A stretch of 64,000 bases of DNA from Candidatus Tepidiaquacellales bacterium UBA2330 (GTDB taxonomy: Bacteria > Bacteroidota > Ignavibacteria > Tepidaquicellales > Tepidaquicellaceae): assembly GCA_002344965.1 (NCBI GenBank), contig DDUU01000045.1:1-64000 (forward strand), in the 5' to 3' direction. Of the stretch, positions 46,191 through 55,255 are shown piece after piece (the first letter of the stretch is position 1; each line of letters begins with the position of its first letter). Made by a program: the position numbers and the translations under genes. The notes beneath the pieces were generated by a model, which was given only the letters and a program-made list of their open reading frames with translations, did no database searches and was not told where the DNA came from.

Positions 46191-47609
46191 ATGTCAAATA
46201 ATACTATTAACAAGGGAAAGATATTACAAATTATCGGACCCGTGCTGGATATTGATTTTAGCGGAGGTACCTTGCCTGCTATCAATAATGCGATTGAGAT
46301 CAAGAGAAAAAATGTGGAAGGAAATGAAGAAGTGCTTATTACCGAAGTGCAGCAGCATCTTGGTGAATCGAGAGTAAGAACCGTAGCTATGGATTCTACT
46401 GACGGATTAGTAAGAGGTATGGAAGCTGAAGATACAGGAGCTCCAATTTCAATACCGGTAGGTGATGAAGTGCTGGGAAGACTTATTAATGTAACCGGAG
46501 GAACAATTGACGGAAAAGGACCGATCAACTCTTCTTTAAAATATCCTATTCACAGACCGGCTCCGAAATTCAACGACCTTTCAACAAAGAAAGAAATGTT
46601 TGAAACCGGCATTAAGGTTATCGACCTTCTCGAACCTTATACAAAAGGAGGTAAGACTGGTTTATTCGGCGGAGCGGGTGTAGGTAAAACTGTTATTATT
46701 CAGGAACTGATTCATAATATTGCAAAGCATCACGGCGGATATTCAGTATTTGCAGGAGTAGGTGAGAGAACAAGAGAAGGAAATGACCTTTATCTCGAAA
46801 TGACGGAATCAGGAGTAATAAAAAATACAGCGCTTGTTTTTGGGCAGATGAATGAGCCGCCCGGAGCAAGACAGAGAGTAGCTTTAACAGGACTTGCAAT
46901 CTCAGAATATTTCAGAGACCAGGGAAAAGATGTTTTATTATTTGTTGACAATATTTTCAGATTTACACAGGCAGGATCGGAAGTATCGGCGCTGCTCGGC
47001 AGAATGCCTTCAGCAGTAGGTTATCAGCCTACTTTAGCATCAGAGATGGGTGCATTACAGGAAAGAATTACATCAACCAAGACAGGTTCTATAACTTCAA
47101 TTCAGGCGATATACGTACCTGCAGATGACTATACGGATCCTGCGCCGGCTACAACTTTTGCACACTTAGATGCTACTACAGAGCTTTCGAGAAAAATTTC
47201 AGAACTTGGAATTTATCCTGCTGTAGATCCTCTTACTTCTACATCCAGAATTCTTGACCCTCTGATCGTTGGAGATGATCATTATGATACAGCTCAGGGT
47301 GTTAAAAAAATATTACAGACATATAAAGATCTTCAGGACATTATAAACATTCTTGGCATTGATGAGTTATCAGATGAAGACAAACTCAATGTAGCGAGAG
47401 CCAGAAAAATACAGAAATTTCTTTCACAGCCGTTTTTCGTTGCAGAACAGTTTACAAACCTGCCCGGAAAATACGTAAAGCTGGAAGATACTATAAAAGG
47501 ATTCAAAGGTATTATCAACGGCGAGTATGATGACCTTCCTGAGAATGCATTTTATCTGGTCGGTACAATAGAAGAAGCCGTAGAGAAAGCGAAAAAACTG
47601 TCTGAGTAA
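46191..47609 (+). CDS. atpD: ATP synthase F1 subunit beta
   Basis: This 472-residue catalytic subunit of the F1 head has Walker A GGAGVGKT (160-167), the GERTREGNDL and ALLGRMPSAVGYQPTL signature regions, and normal length. The start ATG lies under a clear promoter. Only beta and epsilon are here; the other F-type genes must lie elsewhere, as in Chlorobi and many Bacteroidota where the atp genes are split. Confidence 0.98.
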   Translation: MSNNTINKGKILQIIGPVLDIDFSGGTLPAINNAIEIKRKNVEGNEEVLITEVQQHLGESRVRTVAMDSTDGLVRGMEAEDTGAPISIPVGDEVLGRLINVTGGTIDGKGPINSSLKYPIHRPAPKFNDLSTKKEMFETGIKVIDLLEPYTKGGKTGLFGGAGVGKTVIIQELIHNIAKHHGGYSVFAGVGERTREGNDLYLEMTESGVIKNTALVFGQMNEPPGARQRVALTGLAISEYFRDQGKDVLLFVDNIFRFTQAGSEVSALLGRMPSAVGYQPTLASEMGALQERITSTKTGSITSIQAIYVPADDYTDPAPATTFAHLDATTELSRKISELGIYPAVDPLTSTSRILDPLIVGDDHYDTAQGVKKILQTYKDLQDIINILGIDELSDEDKLNVARARKIQKFLSQPFFVAEQFTNLPGKYVKLEDTIKGFKGIINGEYDDLPENAFYLVGTIEEAVEKAKKLSE

Positions 47610-47651
47610 TATTTGTAAAATAATTTAGAAAATAAAATTTCAAATTAGAAA

Positions 47652-48065
47652 TTGGAACAGAATTTAAATCTTGAGATAGTCAGTCCTGTAAAAATGGTAT
47701 ATAATGATGTGATTGATTCAGTTACAGTGCCCGGCACTAACGGAAGTTTTCAGGTTTTAAAGAATCACGCTCCTTTAATTTCAACATTTACTCTCGGTAA
47801 AATAAAGATCAGAAAAGGACAGGAAACTATAGTATATTCAACAAGCGGCGGTGTATTTGAAGTAAAAAATAATAAAGCGGTCGTACTTGCAGAATCAATA
47901 GAATCAGTTGAAGAAATAGATCTTGAAAGAGCAAAACTTGCAAAGATAAGAGCAGAGCAAATTCTTGAACTAGCAGAAACAACTGAGGATGAAGCAAAAG
48001 AAGCTAAAGAAGCGCTGCAGAGAGCGATAAACAGATTAAAAATAGCAGATAAAGGTAATAAGTAA
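47652..48065 (+). CDS. atpC: ATP synthase F1 subunit epsilon
   Basis: This 137-residue central-stalk subunit has the N-terminal beta-sandwich (NLEIVSPVKMVYNDVIDSVTV and PGTNGSFQVLKNHAPLIS) and the C-terminal two-helix domain. The start is TTG, fixed by the conserved beginning. It follows atpD by 42 bp in one operon. The tRNA-Lys gene begins only 12 nt after its stop codon. Confidence 0.95.
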   Translation: MEQNLNLEIVSPVKMVYNDVIDSVTVPGTNGSFQVLKNHAPLISTFTLGKIKIRKGQETIVYSTSGGVFEVKNNKAVVLAESIESVEEIDLERAKLAKIRAEQILELAETTEDEAKEAKEALQRAINRLKIADKGNK

Positions 48066-48077
48066 ATAGTATTCGGA

Positions 48078-48149
48078 GGGACCGTAGCTCAGTGGTAGAG
48101 CATCTGCCTTTTAAGCAGAGGGTCGGTGGTTCGAAACCACCCGGTCTCA
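48078..48149 (+). tRNA. tRNA-Lys (anticodon UUU)
   Basis: A full cloverleaf: acceptor GGGACCG with CGGTCTC (one G-T pair), D-arm AGCTCAGTGGTAGAGC, anticodon loop CTTTTAA with anticodon TTT, T-arm GGTGGTTCGAAACCACC, discriminator A. The 3' CCA is not encoded. It begins 12 nt after the atpC stop, with a terminator directly behind, so it is probably cut from the 3' end of the atpDC transcript. Confidence 0.95.
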
Positions 48150-48157
48150 CAAGAATA

Positions 48158-48194
48158 AAACCGCAGTTGTTAATTCAGCTGCGGTTTCTTTTTT
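48158..48194 (+). terminator. Rho-independent terminator of atpDC-tRNA-Lys
   Basis: AAACCGCAG (48158-48166) pairs with CTGCGGTTT (48179-48187), followed by CTTTTTT. It ends the transcript after the tRNA. Confidence 0.85.
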
Positions 48195-48487
48195 AACATT
48201 AAATACAGCAGTTAATAAAATTTCCGGTGAGAGAGTAAAGCGGATTTAAAAAAATTATATAAGGCTTTGCTATTTGAAAATAAATTAATAACTCTAGCAA
48301 TTTAAGATTGACTAACTGCAATTTTAAAAGTCTAAATATTTTTCAGATCCCTGCTAAAGTATTGAGATGAAAATATTTTAATATTAATCATAAGATTTTG
48401 AATTATCGTGTGTTTTCTTTTATTTAATTCCTTGTTACTTCCTGCCTATTTGAGTAATTTTACAGTTTTAATAATCAAATAAGCTAA
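48195..48487. other. Gap before trigger factor gene
   Basis: AT-rich stretch with no gene that I can support. It should hold the trigger-factor promoter; I found no exact TAnnTTTG box, only a partial TATTTG near 48449. Confidence 0.35.
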
Positions 48488-49771
48488 TTGGATATAAAGT
48501 TAAACGATAAGGAAAATTCCCGTAAAGAACTTGAAGCAACTCTGACCTATGAAGAACTCACTCCATATTTCGAAAAAGCTGTAGAAAAATACAGAAAGAA
48601 AGTTTCTATACCCGGATTCAGAAAAGGCAAAGCGCCTTTGAATATGATCAGGAAACTTTACGGTGAAGGGATTGAATATTCCGCAGTAGAAGATATTGCC
48701 GGAGAAGTTTTTTATAAATATATCACCGAAAATAATCTGGATGTTATAAGTAAAGGCGCTATTACTGATATTGATTATAAGCCAAAGGAAAAACTTGATT
48801 TCAAAATTGAGTTTGATGTTATGCCCGATGTAAAAATTGACAAGTATAAAGGTCTCAAGCTTAAAAAACAGACCAATAAAATTGATGATTCTCTTGTAAA
48901 TGATGAAATAAATTATCATAAATTCAGAAGTGCAACTTATGAAATCGACGGAGTAGCCTCAGATGATGATTATTTAATCACGGTCGATCTGCAGAATCTT
49001 GATGAAAGCGGAAATATTCTTATAGGACAGTCCCAAAAAGATCTGAAAGTATATCTCGGAAATCCTGAAATTTACCCTGAGTTCAAAGAAGGAATGAAAG
49101 GCATAAAAGAAGGCGAGACGAGAATAATAGATTCTAAAAACGCTGAAGGCGAACCCAAGAAGGTTCAGATCAGCTGTACAAAAGTAGAAAAGATCATTTA
49201 TCCTGAAATGAATTCCGGGTTTTTTAAAACAGTTACAGGTAAGGATGATCTTAAGACTGAAGAAGAATTCCGCGCAGAAATAAGGAATGAACTTCAGAAA
49301 ATTTATGACGGGATATCCGAAAGACAATTAAAATCTGATGTTGTAAATGAAATGATCAAGGAAAATGACATACCGGCTCCGGAAAGATATATCGATGTTA
49401 TTCTTGACTCTATGGTGGAAGATTACAAAAGCCGTTACAAAGGAAAAAAAATTCCGGCGGATTTTATTGAAGCGGATTTCAGAAATGAAAGAAGAGTCGA
49501 TGCTATAATTCAGGCAAAATGGTATCTTATCAGAGATAAAATCATTGAAATGGAAAAGATTGAAGCTGACGAAGAAAGCTACAGGAAAATCGCTGAAGAA
49601 TTTTCAGGAAAATTCAACATCCCTGCAGACAAACTGATGGAAGCTTATAAAGACAATGAAGACATAAAAATGAGAATCCTGAATGACAAAGTTATGGATA
49701 TTATAATTAATAATGCGGAACTGGAAGAAATCTTAGAATTAAGGACTAAAGAAGATTCCGGTGAGGTTTAA
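48488..49771 (+). CDS. tig: Trigger factor chaperone
   Basis: This 427-residue ribosome-bound chaperone meets nascent chains at the exit tunnel. The N-terminal ribosome-binding domain has the signature GFRKGKAP (residues 43-50). A central FKBP-type PPIase-like region (DDDYLITVDLQNLDESG) and a long helical C-terminal domain (INDIPAPERYIDVILDSMV-type sequence) follow. The start is TTG, 8 nt after a stop-rich leader. clpP follows, as in many bacteria. Confidence 0.93.
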   Translation: MDIKLNDKENSRKELEATLTYEELTPYFEKAVEKYRKKVSIPGFRKGKAPLNMIRKLYGEGIEYSAVEDIAGEVFYKYITENNLDVISKGAITDIDYKPKEKLDFKIEFDVMPDVKIDKYKGLKLKKQTNKIDDSLVNDEINYHKFRSATYEIDGVASDDDYLITVDLQNLDESGNILIGQSQKDLKVYLGNPEIYPEFKEGMKGIKEGETRIIDSKNAEGEPKKVQISCTKVEKIIYPEMNSGFFKTVTGKDDLKTEEEFRAEIRNELQKIYDGISERQLKSDVVNEMIKENDIPAPERYIDVILDSMVEDYKSRYKGKKIPADFIEADFRNERRVDAIIQAKWYLIRDKIIEMEKIEADEESYRKIAEEFSGKFNIPADKLMEAYKDNEDIKMRILNDKVMDIIINNAELEEILELRTKEDSGEV

Positions 49772-49798
49772 TTTAACATTTAAAATTTTATATAAAAT

Positions 49799-50467
49799 AT
49801 GAACTATACAGATTTAATAAAGAAAAACGAAAGACTGTTACATCATAATCTTAATCAGATCAATGATCAGCTAGTACCAATTGTAGTGGAACAGACATCA
49901 AGAGGTGAAAGATCTTATGATATTTATTCAAGGCTACTCAGAGAAAGAATAATTTTTCTGGGAACTGCAGTGTATGATGAAATCGCATCTCTGATAATTG
50001 CCCAGTTACTTTTTCTTGAATCAGAAGATCCGGATAAGGATATTATGATATACATAAATTCTCCGGGCGGAAGCGTAACAGCAGGTCTGGGTATATATGA
50101 TACTATACAGTATATAAAACCTGATGTGACTACAATGTGCGTCGGTATGGCTGCATCAATGGGACAGCTGCTTCTTACCGGCGGAGCTGCAGGAAAAAGA
50201 ATTGCGCTGCCGCATTCAAAAATTCTAATGCATCAGCCATGGACCGGCGGACTTCAGGGACAAACTACTGATATTCTCATCCATGCAAGAGATATGGAAA
50301 AAACGAGAGAAACATTATTTAAGATAATTGCAAAACATTCCGGGCAGCCGGTTGAAAAAGTTATGGATGATGCAGAAAGAGACAATATAATGTCAGCCGA
50401 AGAAGCTAAAAAATACGGTCTCATTGACGAGATCCTCTTTAAGAGAGAAAATACTGAAAAAAAATAG
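49799..50467 (+). CDS. clpP: ATP-dependent Clp protease proteolytic subunit
   Basis: This 222-residue serine peptidase forms the ClpP barrel. The catalytic triad is Ser120 (GMAASMG), His145 (ILMHQPWTG) and Asp195 (AERDN). Length and motifs are normal. It follows trigger factor by 27 bp. clpX, the usual next gene, is absent: the membrane protein gene at 50520 comes next. Confidence 0.97.
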   Translation: MNYTDLIKKNERLLHHNLNQINDQLVPIVVEQTSRGERSYDIYSRLLRERIIFLGTAVYDEIASLIIAQLLFLESEDPDKDIMIYINSPGGSVTAGLGIYDTIQYIKPDVTTMCVGMAASMGQLLLTGGAAGKRIALPHSKILMHQPWTGGLQGQTTDILIHARDMEKTRETLFKIIAKHSGQPVEKVMDDAERDNIMSAEEAKKYGLIDEILFKRENTEKK

Positions 50468-50519
50468 ATCCTGTTTCAAAATCTTAGAATTTTATACATA
50501 TAAATAATCAAATCATCAG

Positions 50520-53177
50520 ATGGATTTTAAATTAGTTAACAGAATTTTTGCGGCTGTAGTGTTTTTGTTTTCTACAATAGTTTATATTATGACCGTCCAG
50601 CCGACATTTTCATTCTGGGACTGCGGTGAGTTTATTGCATGCGCTTATACGCTTTCAATTCCTCATCCTCCTGGTGCGCCGTTTTTTACTTTGGTCGGAA
50701 AGATATTTACAATGTTTCCCGTGGCTGCTGATATCAGTCTCAGAGCAAATTATCTTTCGGTTTTCTCAAGTTCATTCTGTATTCTTTTTCTCTATCTTAT
50801 CTCAACAAAAGTAATAATAAGCTGGAGAGGAATTCCAAAAACAGCATACGATTATTTGCTTATTTGCGGATCATCTTTAATTGGCGCTTTGTCATATGCT
50901 TTCAGTGATTCATTCTGGTTCAATGCTCTTGAATTTGAAGTTTACGGAATGGGTACTTTTCTTATCGGACTGTGTATCTGGATCTTAATGGTATGGTGGG
51001 AAAGAGCGGATGAACCCGGCAGCGATAAATATCTTTTGCTTGTTGCTTATGTCGTAGGTTTATCAATCGGTATCCATCTGATTGTAGCGCAGTGTATTTT
51101 TCTTGCCGGTCTTTTCTTTTATTTCAAAAGATATGAATATGAGCCAAAGACTTTGCTTATCGCTTTAGGTCTTTCCGCAATGGCTTTCTTTATTGTCTAT
51201 CCCGGAATTGTTAAGAAATTTCCGCTGCTGATGTCCGGCAGTATTGCAATTGGATTTATTCTAATAGGTCTGGTTGTATTCGGAATATATTATGCTCGGG
51301 TAAATAAAAATCCCATACTTAGTCTGATCACACTTTCTCTGTTTTTGATAATTATTGGATATTCTACTTATGTATCTATACTTATGAGAGCTAATGTTAC
51401 AGACCTTCCTATAAATGAAAATACACCTTCAAATATTGAAACGCTTATATCTTATCTGAACAGAGAACAATACGGTCAGCAGCCCCTTATTATGCCAAGA
51501 AGATATTCGCAGGAACCCCAGCATCAGGCGATTTACCAGAATTATTCCAGTGATATGGAGTTTCTGTGGAAATATCAGATAAACCATATGTTCAACAGAT
51601 ACTGGTTCTGGAATTATATCGGAAGGGAAGGCTACAATCAGAATGACGGTGTTGATTTTAAAAAGTTTTATGCAATTCCGTTCTTATTCGGTATGTTCGG
51701 GTTGTTTTATCTTTTCAGAAAAGACTGGAAACTTGGATTCATATTTCTGATGATGTTTCTTATGATGGGTATTGTTACTGCTCTTTATCAGAATCAGCAG
51801 GAACCGCAGCCGCGGGAAAGAGATTATTTTTATGTCGGTGCATTTATGGCATTTTCTTTATGGATTGGAATAGGAGTAGCGGGACTTATAGAAACAATTT
51901 CTGAAAAGATGAATAAAAAATCACTAATGGCTATATGCTCTGTAGTATTGCTGCTGAGCTTTGCTGCAGTTCCCGCAAATATGCTGAGAGAAAATTATTA
52001 TCATCAAAACAGAGACGGAAACTATTTCCCATATGATTATGCATATAATCTTCTGCAGAGTCTGGATAAAGATGCAATACTCATTACTAACGGAGACAAC
52101 GATACTTTCCCGCTATGGTGTATTCAGGCGGTGTACGGAGTCAGGACTGACGTAAGGATTATAAATCTTTCTCTTGCACAGACAGAGTGGTATAATCTGC
52201 AGCTCAAAAATGAAAGACCATACGGCGCATTGACTGTACCAATGACTTTTACCGATGCTCAGCTTAAGAAACTTCAGCCCGTTCAGTGGGATGAGAAAAA
52301 GCCTGTGACTTATGATGTACCGGTTACGGCATATCCTGACAGTATGAGAAATATGCCCGGTCTCCCGAATAAAATTGTTACTACAATCCCGGCAACAATA
52401 AGGCAGCAGTCAGGTTCTCAAGTGATTACAGCGCTTAAGGGAAATGATCTGCTTCTTATGGATATTATAAAAGCTAATAAATGGGAAAGGCCGATTTACT
52501 TTTCGGTTACTGTTTCGGATGAAAATTATGTCGGCTTGAATGAATATTTAGTAACTGAAGGAATGGGACAGAGGCTTGTTCCGTATAAGCCGGCAAGCTA
52601 TGGCGAGAATGACATAAATGTCGAAGTAATGAATGAGTGTATTTTTAACGAACCTGAAGTTCCTTCAAAAACTCCTCTTTACGGATTCCGTTTCAAAGGT
52701 CTGAATGATAAAAATCTATTCTATAATGAAGATCAGACAAGAATGGCTCAGACATACAGAACGGTTTTTATGAAGCTTGCATTCTATTATTCCAATGATT
52801 CTGCGAAATTTAAAGAAGCGGAAAAAGTTCTGGACAGAATGGAAGAAAAAATTCCGAGAGATGTTATCACAATGGATTACAGAATAGAATATGATGTTGC
52901 AATGCTGTATGATAAACTGGGAAACAAACAGAAGTTTAATGAACTTTCGAACAATGTTATGTTAAGAGCTGAAGATGAAATTAAGAGAAATCCAACTAAC
53001 GTGCAGTCTTATTATAATCCCTACAGAATTCTTCTTGATATTTATGAATCAAAAGGGGAGTATCAGAAAGCTCTGGATCTGCTGGGCAGGTTATCTTCTA
53101 TGAGTCCGAATGATCCTACAATATTACAAAAGATTGAATCCATAAAGCAAAAAATGAATAATCCTTCGGGGAATTGA
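50520..53177 (+). CDS. DUF2723-family multi-pass membrane protein (GT-C-like)
   Basis: This 885-residue inner-membrane protein has about twelve membrane helices in the first 500 residues. The N-terminus carries the DUF2723 signature FSFWDCGEFIACAYTLSIPH followed by PPGAP. The Asp-Glu pair in this loop suits a GT-C glycosyltransferase using lipid-linked sugars, and related Bacteroidota proteins are linked to protein O-mannosylation; the reaction is inference here. A periplasmic part follows, and the last 120 residues look like TPR helices (YQKALDLLGRLSSMSPNDPT). It heads a run of three glycosyl-transfer genes. Confidence 0.85.
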   Translation: MDFKLVNRIFAAVVFLFSTIVYIMTVQPTFSFWDCGEFIACAYTLSIPHPPGAPFFTLVGKIFTMFPVAADISLRANYLSVFSSSFCILFLYLISTKVIISWRGIPKTAYDYLLICGSSLIGALSYAFSDSFWFNALEFEVYGMGTFLIGLCIWILMVWWERADEPGSDKYLLLVAYVVGLSIGIHLIVAQCIFLAGLFFYFKRYEYEPKTLLIALGLSAMAFFIVYPGIVKKFPLLMSGSIAIGFILIGLVVFGIYYARVNKNPILSLITLSLFLIIIGYSTYVSILMRANVTDLPINENTPSNIETLISYLNREQYGQQPLIMPRRYSQEPQHQAIYQNYSSDMEFLWKYQINHMFNRYWFWNYIGREGYNQNDGVDFKKFYAIPFLFGMFGLFYLFRKDWKLGFIFLMMFLMMGIVTALYQNQQEPQPRERDYFYVGAFMAFSLWIGIGVAGLIETISEKMNKKSLMAICSVVLLLSFAAVPANMLRENYYHQNRDGNYFPYDYAYNLLQSLDKDAILITNGDNDTFPLWCIQAVYGVRTDVRIINLSLAQTEWYNLQLKNERPYGALTVPMTFTDAQLKKLQPVQWDEKKPVTYDVPVTAYPDSMRNMPGLPNKIVTTIPATIRQQSGSQVITALKGNDLLLMDIIKANKWERPIYFSVTVSDENYVGLNEYLVTEGMGQRLVPYKPASYGENDINVEVMNECIFNEPEVPSKTPLYGFRFKGLNDKNLFYNEDQTRMAQTYRTVFMKLAFYYSNDSAKFKEAEKVLDRMEEKIPRDVITMDYRIEYDVAMLYDKLGNKQKFNELSNNVMLRAEDEIKRNPTNVQSYYNPYRILLDIYESKGEYQKALDLLGRLSSMSPNDPTILQKIESIKQKMNNPSGN

Positions 53178-53228
53178 TTTAATATTTTCAGTTATCTGAA
53201 AGCAAGATAGTTTCCTTTAAAAGGTTAT

Positions 53229-55244
53229 ATGGCAAAAAAAACTGATAAACATACTGCGGTTAAAACAGATAAGAAATCCGGAAATAATCTTATCTATTTA
53301 TTTATTGCAGCGCTCTCCGTCAGTTTTGCTTATATATGTTTTAATAATAAATTTCTGCAGGATGATGCATTCATTAGTTTCCGCTTTATAGAAAATTTTG
53401 TAAACGGAAACGGTCTGGTCTTTAATATCGGCGAAAAAGTGGAAGGCTATACAAATTTACTCTGGGTGCTGATATTAAGCGGAATGAAAGTTATTGGTTT
53501 TAACCTCGAAACAGTATCACAGTATCTCAGCGTTTTGTTCGGTGTTATAGTTCTCTTTTTAACTTATAGATTAGCAGAAATTTATAAGATCACCGGAAAT
53601 TCCCAAACAGCAAAAAAAAGCAAAGCAACTGTCCCGAATTCATCCGCCGGATACATTGATCTTATCCCTTCAGTAATGCTTGTATTCACAGCTTCTTTTA
53701 TTTTCTGGTCCGTCAGCGGAATGGAAACTACAATGTTTATGACGTTCTCGCTTGCCGGAATTTATTTTTATATAAAAGGAAAAGACAGAGAAAATGTAAA
53801 CTACCTGTTTCCGTTTTTTATACTGTTATCTACTCTTACAAGACCTGAAGGACTGTACTTTTTCGGGCTGATAATGATACATAAGTTTTTGTTTACATAT
53901 AAGGAAAAAGGTGCAGCTGCGTTTAAATCCCTATTCTCAAAAAATGAAATCATTTCTTATCTGGTTTATATTATTCCGGTAATATTTTATTTTCTAATAA
54001 GATATTCTTACTACGGTTATTTATTTCCGAATACATATTACGCCAAGACAGGTCTGACTGAGGTTTATTTCAGCGCCGGACTGGAATATTTTCTGAATTT
54101 TCTGACTTCATACATGCTATACGGTGTGATGCTGATCGCGCCTTTGTATTTATTTAAGAATAAGGAAAATTTATTTGTACTCACGCTTTTTTACCTGCTT
54201 ATATTTTCATTTATAATTTATACAATAATAGTGGGTGGTGATGTGCTTAAGCAGAACAGATTTTTTCTTACGATACTTCCGCTGATCTATATTCTTTTCG
54301 CAAAACTGCTGCTTGAAATTTATTACAGATTGAGCGTTAAAAACAGTCAGAGTTTTGCCTTCGGAGTTGTAACCGTTATTGCAGCCGCTGTATGTATTTA
54401 TTATTATTCATCACAAAAGGAAAAACTCGACAGCGATATTCAAAGCGAAAATGGTCTTGTGGAAAAAATGAAAGTTACCGGAAACTGGTTCAAATCCAAA
54501 CAGCAGGAACTCGGAAGACCTATGACGCTTGCAGCCACTACAATCGGCGCAGTTTCATATTTTGCCGGTCAGAATGTAAATGTAATCGATCTTTTGGGAC
54601 TTACTGATAAAGAGATAGCTCATAATCCGAAGATCATCCCGGAAATCTCGGCAGGGGATATAGGCTGGAAGGAAAGAAATTATAATGCTGATTATGTGAT
54701 GTCAAGAGATCCGGACTATGTATATTTCTCAACCGGGGTCAAGCCGAGCGCATACGGAGAAAGAGCTTTATACACAACAGCTGAATTTATCAAATATTAT
54801 TACCCGTATTATTTTACTGACAGGTCAGGTAATTTTACTGATGTAGTTTATAAAAGAAAAAGCGAGGAAGAAGTATCTGATTATCCTTATGAATTTCCCG
54901 GTAACCCGAATTATAAAGTTACATACGTTAATATGTTTAACCAGGCAATGAATTCTTCCAGAGATAAATCCAGAACTCAGACAGCAATTGATGAGTTTAA
55001 ACAGTCTGTGAATACAGGTCCTGCCGGATTCGGACTTCCTTATCAGTATATTGGAGACTTATATTTGCAGATGGGAAAAAAAGAAGAAGCAAAAAACAGT
55101 TATAAGAAAGCTGTTGAAATTGATGATTATAATGTGATCGCTCATTATCAGCTCTATCAGATGTACAGCGAAGCAGGTGATTCGCTTAATGCTTCCAGAA
55201 GTATTCAGAAGGTTCAGAAATATGATCCGGAAGTCCTGAGATAA
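53229..55244 (+). CDS. GT-C-type membrane glycosyltransferase with TPR tail
   Basis: This 671-residue protein has a Lys-rich N-terminus, about ten membrane helices, and the GT-C loop motif LQDDAFISFRFIENFVNGNG then VEGYTN, close to AftB-like arabinosyltransferases and related enzymes. The DD pair is the likely catalytic/metal site. After a periplasmic region the end has TPR-like repeats (YQYIGDLYLQMGKKEEAKNS). It lies 51 bp behind the DUF2723 gene and 11 bp ahead of the next transferase. The donor and acceptor are unknown. Confidence 0.8.
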   Translation: MAKKTDKHTAVKTDKKSGNNLIYLFIAALSVSFAYICFNNKFLQDDAFISFRFIENFVNGNGLVFNIGEKVEGYTNLLWVLILSGMKVIGFNLETVSQYLSVLFGVIVLFLTYRLAEIYKITGNSQTAKKSKATVPNSSAGYIDLIPSVMLVFTASFIFWSVSGMETTMFMTFSLAGIYFYIKGKDRENVNYLFPFFILLSTLTRPEGLYFFGLIMIHKFLFTYKEKGAAAFKSLFSKNEIISYLVYIIPVIFYFLIRYSYYGYLFPNTYYAKTGLTEVYFSAGLEYFLNFLTSYMLYGVMLIAPLYLFKNKENLFVLTLFYLLIFSFIIYTIIVGGDVLKQNRFFLTILPLIYILFAKLLLEIYYRLSVKNSQSFAFGVVTVIAAAVCIYYYSSQKEKLDSDIQSENGLVEKMKVTGNWFKSKQQELGRPMTLAATTIGAVSYFAGQNVNVIDLLGLTDKEIAHNPKIIPEISAGDIGWKERNYNADYVMSRDPDYVYFSTGVKPSAYGERALYTTAEFIKYYYPYYFTDRSGNFTDVVYKRKSEEEVSDYPYEFPGNPNYKVTYVNMFNQAMNSSRDKSRTQTAIDEFKQSVNTGPAGFGLPYQYIGDLYLQMGKKEEAKNSYKKAVEIDDYNVIAHYQLYQMYSEAGDSLNASRSIQKVQKYDPEVLR

Positions 55245-55255
55245 TACTCCCGAAA

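Noticed and set aside
48500..48919. 139-codon minus-strand frame inside the trigger factor gene
   Set aside because: Shadow of tig; aromatic- and isoleucine-rich composition typical of antisense of AT-rich genes.
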